NCBI GenBank assembly: GCA_016169945.1
Contig: JADLSH010000388.1
Coordinates: 6,460,501-6,524,500 of the forward strand
DNA: 64,000 nucleotides
Source of the DNA: Trachythela sp. YZ-2020
Lineage: Eukaryota; Cnidaria; Anthozoa; Malacalcyonacea; Clavulariidae
Direction of reading: 5' to 3'
Part shown: one piece after another, positions 58,170 through 64,000 of the stretch
Numbering within the stretch: position 1 is the first letter of the stretch
How the letters are laid out: each line of letters begins with the position of its first letter
Made by a program: the position numbers and the translations under genes
Notes under the pieces: generated by a model
Told to the model about the DNA's origin: nothing
The model's database searches: none
What the model saw: the letters and a program-made list of their open reading frames with translations, nothing else

Positions 58170-60640
58170 TGCTCTTTCCAAGGTCAGTTACTCGCAAGTG
58201 GTACCAACTTCAAAACAATTGAAATTTTGTCTCAAACTGTACTCTATTAACGCATCGTCATCCATAAATAGTTAACACTAATTCAATACAGCGTGCAGTC
58301 AAGAACCATTTGTTAAATTATCATTGCCTACGCCGCTATTTAATAGGATTTTTTAAAACTTCAACATTTTCTACAAAATGATACGCCCTTTCCAACGGTT
58401 AGTTACTCGTAAGTGGTGCAGACTTCAAAACAACCAAAATTCTGTCTCAAACTATACCTTATTACCAGAGCGTGCACTACATAATTTACTTATTCCGCGG
58501 TGAAAACCTGTGTGTTAATCTACAATTTTCTAAGCCGTTATTCTATAGGATTTTTTAAAACGTTCATATATTCTACAAAATTATTTGCCCTTTCCAACGG
58601 TTAGTTAAAATAGTAAGTGGTGCAGGCTTCAAAATAACCAAAATTCTGTCTCGACTATACTATATTTATGCAACATCACTCCTAATAGTTATCACTAATT
58701 CAATACAGCGCGCGGTCAATAAACATTTGTTAAGTTATCATTTTCTCTGCCGCTATTCTATAGGATTTTTTAAAACGTTCATATATTCTACAAAATTATT
58801 TGCCCTTTCCAACGGTTAGTTAAAATAGTAAGTGGTGCAGGCTTCAAAATAACCAAAATTCTGTCTCGACTATACTATATTTACGCAACATCACTCCTAA
58901 TAGTTATCACTAATTCAATACAGCGCGCGGTCAATAAACGTTAAATCATTTTCTCTGCCGCTATTCTATAGGATTTTTTAAAACTTACATATATTCTACA
59001 CAATTATATGTTCTTTCTAACGGTTAGTTAATCGTAAGTGTTGCAGGCTTCAAAATAACCAATATTCTGTCTCAAACTATACATTATTAGTACTGCGCGC
59101 ACTATATAATTCCCTTATTCCCGCGGTCAAGACCTGTGTTAATCTACAATTTTCTCATCCGTTATTCTATAGGATTTTTGAAAACTTACATAATTATATT
59201 CTACAAAATGATATGCTCTTTCCAACTGTTAGTTAATCACTTAATGTCTCAAACTATACCTTATTAGCAGTGCACGCACTATATAATTCAATACATCCCA
59301 AGGTCAAGAACCATTCGTTAAACTACAATTTTCTCAGCAGCTATTCTATAGGATTTTTTAAACTTACATATATTCTACAAAATTATATGCTCTTTCCAAC
59401 GGTTAGTTAATCGTAAGTGATGCAGGGTTCACAATAACCAAAATTTTGTCTCAAACTATACTATATTTACGCGTCATCACTCCTAATAGTTATCACCAAT
59501 TCAATATAGCACGCGGTCAAGAAACATTTGTTAAGTTATAATTTTCTCCACCACTATTCTATAGGATTTTTTAAACCTTTCGTATATTCTGCAAAATGAT
59601 ATGCTCTTTGCAACGGTTAGTTAATCATAAGTGGTGCTGGCTTCAAAATAACCAAAATTCTGCTCCAGGCTCACCAGGAGCTCCAGCGGGACCAGCCAAA
59701 CATGGGGAACCTTGTTCACCTTGACACACTCTGGACCAACTGCGCCTGGTTCACCCCGAGCACCAGCTAAACCATCTTTACCCTCTCTTCCTTTCTCGCC
59801 CATAGCACCACACTCGCCAACTGATCCCTTTATGCTCTTTCCACAAGTAGTTAATCGTAAGTGGTCCAGGCTTCAAATAACCAACATTTTGTCTCAAACT
59901 ATACTATATTTATGCGTCATCACTCCTAATAGTTATCACTAATTCAATACAGCGCGCAGTCAAGAAACATGTGTTAAGTTATAATTTTCTCCGCCGCTAT
60001 TCTATAGGATTTTTTAAAACTTTCATATATTCTACAAAATGATATGACAAGGTCAAGACCCATGTGTTAAACTACAATTTTCTCAGCTGCGATTCTATAG
60101 GATTTTTTAAAACTTTCAATCTTTCATATATTCTACATAATGATATGCTCTTTCCAACGGTTAAGTTAATCGTAAGTGGTGCATACTTCAAAATAACCAA
60201 AATTATGTCTCAAACTATACCTTATTAGCACTGTGCGCACTATATAATAATTCACTTATTCCCACAGTCAAGGACCCATGTGTTAAACTACAATTTTCTC
60301 AGCCGCGATTCTATAGGATTTTTTAAAACTTTCAATCTTTCATATATTCTACATAATGATATGCTCTTTCCAACAGTTAGTTACTCGTAAGTGGTGCAGA
60401 CTTCAAAATAACCAAAATTCTGTCTCAAACTACACATTACCAGTGTGTGCACTACATAATTCACTTATACTTCAAAATAACCAAAATTATGTCTCAAACT
60501 ATACCTTATTAGCACTGTGCGCACTATATAATAATTCACTTATTCCCACAGTCAAGACCCATGTGTTAATCTACAATTTTCTCAGCCGTTATTCTAATAT
60601 TCTATAGGATTTTTAAAACATTCATATATTCTACAAAATT
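58170..60640. repeat. ~205-bp satellite, about ten units
   Basis: CTTTCCAACGGTTAGTTA returns near 58388, 58590, 58806, 59012, 59217, 59394, 59608, 59838, 60147 and 60365. Each unit also has TTCAAAATAACCAAAATTCT, CTCAAACTATACC and TTCTATAGGATTTTTTAAAA. All units are in one orientation, with many small deletions. Confidence 0.93.
59661..59832 (-). pseudogene. Collagen triple-helix fragment inside the satellite
   Basis: The minus strand reads GMGEKGREGKDGLAGARGEP-like Gly-X-Y triplets (here GAMGEKGREGKDG, GARGEPGAVGPE). After a 2-nt frame change it continues GEQGSPCLAGPAGAPGEPGA. About 55 residues of collagen repeat are present, bounded on both sides by satellite text. No splice sites or other collagen exons are seen in the window. 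Confidence 0.8.
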
Positions 60641-60654
60641 GTTATACTTATTAT

Positions 60655-61072
60655 GGAACGTTTGAGTGATGGTAATGAGTTTGTTCACAGCAGGGATGTT
60701 TCATCTTGTGATTGAATACGTGACCAATGTCCTGTTGAACATCGTGGTTAAGATTCAGCATTTCTTGTTTTCACTAAAACGACAAATATTAAAATAAATT
60801 CAACTCCAACACACCCTAAATACCTTATTTAAAGATTTATTTACCAATTTAAACAACTGATAACGAAAAGCAGTGCTATATTAAGCGTCATTAGGCCAGG
60901 AGAAGACCGAGAACGAAGTCGAATGCGACATCACACCGAAGTGACTTGCACGTGGTCAACAAGTACGATTTCAAGCACTTTTACTCCCTGAAATACGAAC
61001 ATTTTATATAAAATAGAGAGAACATACCTTTAAATCTCTCTTGAGGTTGATAATTCAACATTTCGTCATCCA
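60655..61072 (-). CDS. Possible two-exon small protein, His/Cys-rich end
   Basis: Exon 1 (61072-61028) reads MDDEMLNYQPQERFK and has a good GTATGT donor. The downstream frame NLNHDVQQDIGHVFNHKM to HPCCEQTHYHHSNVP stops at about 60655. The obvious acceptor (TTTTAG at about 60773) puts a stop at the exon start. A weaker AAG acceptor 9 nt later restores frame and would give about 55 aa. Not recognised. It could be a decayed exon pair. Confidence 0.3.
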
Positions 61073-61079
61073 TTTTTGC

Positions 61080-62430
61080 TCAAAAAGTCGAAGAAATCAA
61101 TTTTACTAGCTTCGCACTCGACGCCCAAAACGAAAATATGGATTCCTCGTGTTACATCTTGACTTGAGGTCGTACATGTTTGAAAATTGTCACATGACAA
61201 TGAATCGCCATTCCTATTGGACGAAACCACTGAACGAAGCTATTAAACGAGCCGCGCCACTGATCTTTGTTAACCCGACTGGATGGGTCAACCATAAAGA
61301 TGTAGGACTGAAATTGGGTAACCCTACCCTATAGAAAGCATAAAAATGATGACTGCTCTGCTCATTAATGAAAAATGACTACCCCCTCTCCTGTATGATC
61401 TCTAACCTACATCCATTTTATTTTAACTTATATTTTCAACGAGCATCAGTAGCATAGCCAGCCCGTTTATCCATATTTTCCTATCTCAAATATTACTATA
61501 ACTTCGTTCACTAGTCGGTATTTTGCTGACTACTCATTTAATGACTTGTGCTTCACCCGATTTTTGCACGCAAACAACGCCCGTTTAAGCCATTTTAGGG
61601 AAATCACTCAAATGCTCGAAACATCTTTCAATTCAAAGGGGTATAAAGGAATCTTGGGGAAAATCTGATACATCTTGGGATTGCTTGAGCTACTACTCCA
61701 GTTATCTATAGAAGTCAAAAGTCACATGACTTTTCTGAATGATCTCTGTATATTAATTACTTGGGATTGAGATCTTACTATGCTCCAGTTGCTTATAGGG
61801 ATCAAAAGTCACATGACTAGAATTGGAATGAGTCTAACTTCTAAGGGGTATATAGGAATCTTGGAGAGTACATGATAACCAATCAGAAACGTGAATTTCA
61901 TGCGCGCTAAAACCAGGTTTGGTAGATTGGCCTCTGGGACAAATAACTCGAATTTGGCTTCTCTATTTTTCTTTCGACCGCGAGAAATAAGTTTGGCCTT
62001 TTGGCATATTTTAGGCATCTTTTTCGCCTCTTCACAGTTTACAAGAATTGATCGATTGCAAGTAATGTCGATGGGATAGGATAGGATAGGGGATGTGTAA
62101 ATGCGCGCGAGCGCGCGGGAAAAGACGGAAAACGAGTAATAATGTATATCTGAGCTCAGATTTTTAAGCCTGGCTGTTTCTATGCTAACAATTTTTTATC
62201 TTCAACGATAAAAGCGCGCAATTTCACTTTTACTTGACTACTAAATATTGTTACAGCTAGTATGCTGCAAATGTAATGCTAGGTATTATTCCACTACTTT
62301 TTCTATATAACGGCCATTAGACGGTCATTAACAGGCCTATTCATCTTCATGCAGACAAACGCATATAATGAGGATTACAAAATATCGCTAACACAATAGC
62401 AAATAGTGAAAGACTAAACTAATTGGACTG
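61080..62430. other. Intergenic with short repeats
   Basis: GGGGTATAAAGGAATCTTGG at 61639 and GGGGTATATAGGAATCTTGG at 61846 bracket a region with two AAAAGTCACATGACT copies, perhaps an old element. (GGATA)n lies at 62075-62092. No gene is supported. Confidence 0.45.
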
Positions 62431-62566
62431 CAACTATAAACTACTGTAGTTCAGAAATTCAGTCCTTTCGTTCGTATGCGAAATGGGTGGTTTGCACGAG
62501 CACATTTCCACTCTATAATAAGGTGTATCCATATTCATGGACACATACTTGGTTACAACCAAATTC

Positions 62567-63930
62567 TTAGTAGCCCCAAATCTGACTCCAAATGTCAGGC
62601 ATACACAGGTACAGAAATACAGCAGCAATAAGAAAGATAACAAAGAACATATAGGTCAAATTAATAGCCCAGAATGAAAATAAATATAGCACTTTGTCAC
62701 AATGTCGCTTCATCTCTCTTGTATCCTTGCTGTAACTTGGCTGGTAGTTGGAATAGATCCAAAAAGATCCAGCAATCAACCATGCTGACCAAAAGACCAT
62801 GATTACCAGTATTAACACTCTCCAGCAGCTTAGGTCTGATTCCGTGTCTTCATCGTAGCACCAGCTTTGTAGAAATGATAGGAGAACTAGGAGGATTCCT
62901 GTGATCCCTGCGACTATTAGGAATATTGGGATGTTTTTCTCTACTGGACAGTCGTTTAGATAGATTGCACCTAAGTAAAGAAAGAAGTATAAGTCTATAA
63001 GAATAGGGAAATAAAGTGCTTGCTTCTTTAAGAAGACTAAGCTGGTCAAAGTATTACTTAGCCTTGCTGAAAATGTATCGCATGGATCAAAGTTTTCTAA
63101 CATCTTTTTAATAGATCAGACGATTTCTAATCGGCAGGGTTTTCACAAATATGATTTTTTTTGTTAAATTCGCCATATATATTCACTATTATTACACAAT
63201 TTATGACCGGGAATTCGCAATAATATAAGCCAATTACTGCGGACCCAATTAATATAGTATCATTAAGTTACAATTACAACTACAATTTCGTGACAACAAT
63301 GGAGCAGTACAGTACTACAGTTTCTACATACAGCACTATAATGACGTTGTGAGACTACGGACATAGTTACACTTTGGACAAACAGTTTTTTAACTACGAG
63401 GATCATCAACATCATAACATAAGTACAAAGAAAGATTATCCGTTTGTAAGTTCAGTCGTCATCAACGAGATGGTTCCCGATTCTTGCTTGCTTTCACCGC
63501 AGCAAGTCCTGCCTTATTTCGTCCGGCTTCCTTCATCCCTTCTTTTCTAATATTATTCTATACTATGTTTCTTCTCTTCCCTATACTTTTCATTTACTAA
63601 TTCTATGCACAGCAGCACAGAAAACATGGCTTACCCACGATCATTAAAACAAGGCTAAAGAGGAACACGGACAGAGCAAACGCTGAAATAGAAAGAAAAA
63701 ATTATTCAACATAACTCAATTGAGATTTTTCAAGGAAGAAAATTTAGATAATGAAAATGCATATAGGATTTTATTGCATAGGATTTTAATTATTACAATG
63801 CTCTTAAAGTCTAGGATAAAGATTCATGCAGATTTGAATATTAATTGACTTGAACTTCGTTTCAATTGATTACCTATTTTTTGGCTGGCCTTAGTCCACT
63901 GTCGCGGATATATTTCCAGACCAGTGTTTT
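62567..63930 (-). CDS. TMEM272-like four-pass membrane protein (5' end not fixed)
   Basis: Exons on the minus strand: last 62970-62567, middle 63682-63635, and an earlier one ending at 63874 (reads YPRQWTKASQKI before the donor). Joined in phase they give FALSVFLFSLVLMIVG then AIYLNDCPVEKNIPIFLIV, the typical first helix and Asp-Cys-Pro loop of TMEM272-like proteins. Three more hydrophobic segments follow (GILLVLLSFLQ, VLILVIMVFWSAWLIAGSFW, NLTYMFFVIFLIAAVFLYL). The end is CMPDIWSQIWGY. Function of the family is unknown. The start codon is not identified: a stop lies upstream in the 63874 exon, so the first exon may lie beyond the window. Confidence 0.72.
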
Positions 63931-64000
63931 AATAGATAAATCTTTCATCACGAAATAAAATATGCGAAATATGTGAGAAATATACTAAACGTATTATATA

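Noticed and set aside
58170..60640. Coding gene with many similar exons
   Set aside because: Units share no conserved frame; only the collagen fragment has coding character.
61149..61334. 61-residue plus-strand frame
   Set aside because: No splice context, domain or paralogue; repeat-like flanks.

Overview
The window is animal nuclear DNA: AT-rich, intron-dense, with short introns of roughly 100-800 bp, GT-AG exon junctions that can be traced by eye, and a very heavy load of small DNA transposons, satellites and retroelement debris. The gene set (OTUD3, GABARAP, a SATB/Dve-class homeobox gene, a mitochondrial-clan P450, a somatomedin-B 7TM receptor, a CAP/thrombospondin secreted protein) is metazoan. 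Gene density and repeat style suggest a cnidarian, perhaps an anthozoan. That is an inference; no marker gene fixes the taxon.

Layout. 1-1.95 kb: no gene seen. 1.95-15.4 kb: a direct segmental duplication holding two copies of a seven-exon gene for a secreted-N-terminus 7TM receptor; copy B carries a 1.17 kb element whose empty site survives in copy A. 15.8-17.05 kb (-): GABARAP. 17.7-19 kb: decayed ~150 bp repeats with a hAT MITE. 19.0-24.0 kb (-): 12-exon ARM/TPR/MYND protein, head-to-head with OTUD3 (24.4-26.8 kb, +). 27.1-32.8 kb (-): 13-exon CAP-TSP1-ADAMTS-like secreted protein of 635 aa. 34.5-37.7 kb (-): PH-domain protein. 38.3-39.4 kb (-): dead LINE. 40-40.5 kb: TTAA-flanked foldback MITE containing a 29-bp hAT micro-element. 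40.9-42.9 kb (-): SATB/Dve-type ULD-CUTL-homeobox gene. 43.6-44.0 kb: hAT MITE with a perfect 8-bp duplication. 44.4-45.9 kb (-): intronless mitochondrial-type P450. 46.3-49.2 kb: a TA-flanked inverted-repeat element filled by about 178 copies of a 14-bp minisatellite. 50.5-51.5 kb (-): broken HECT fragment. 51.8-56.5 kb: two decayed BEL/Pao-like gag regions, a TATG-type microsatellite and a 152-bp minisatellite. 56.9-57.2 kb: tRNA-derived SINE. 57.8-61.1 kb: a ~205-bp satellite bounded by inverted copies of a small His/Cys-rich 3' exon and containing a collagen-gene fragment. 62.6-64 kb (-): 3' part of a TMEM272-like four-pass membrane protein.

Most genes are unrelated housekeeping or regulatory loci. 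No operon-like or defence-like system is seen. The two receptor copies form the only real gene family here. The strongest unusual signals are the satellite-filled transposon, the micro-hAT insertion, the CAP-TSP-spacer architecture, the SATB/Dve gene, and dispersed repeats with a hammerhead-ribozyme-like core.
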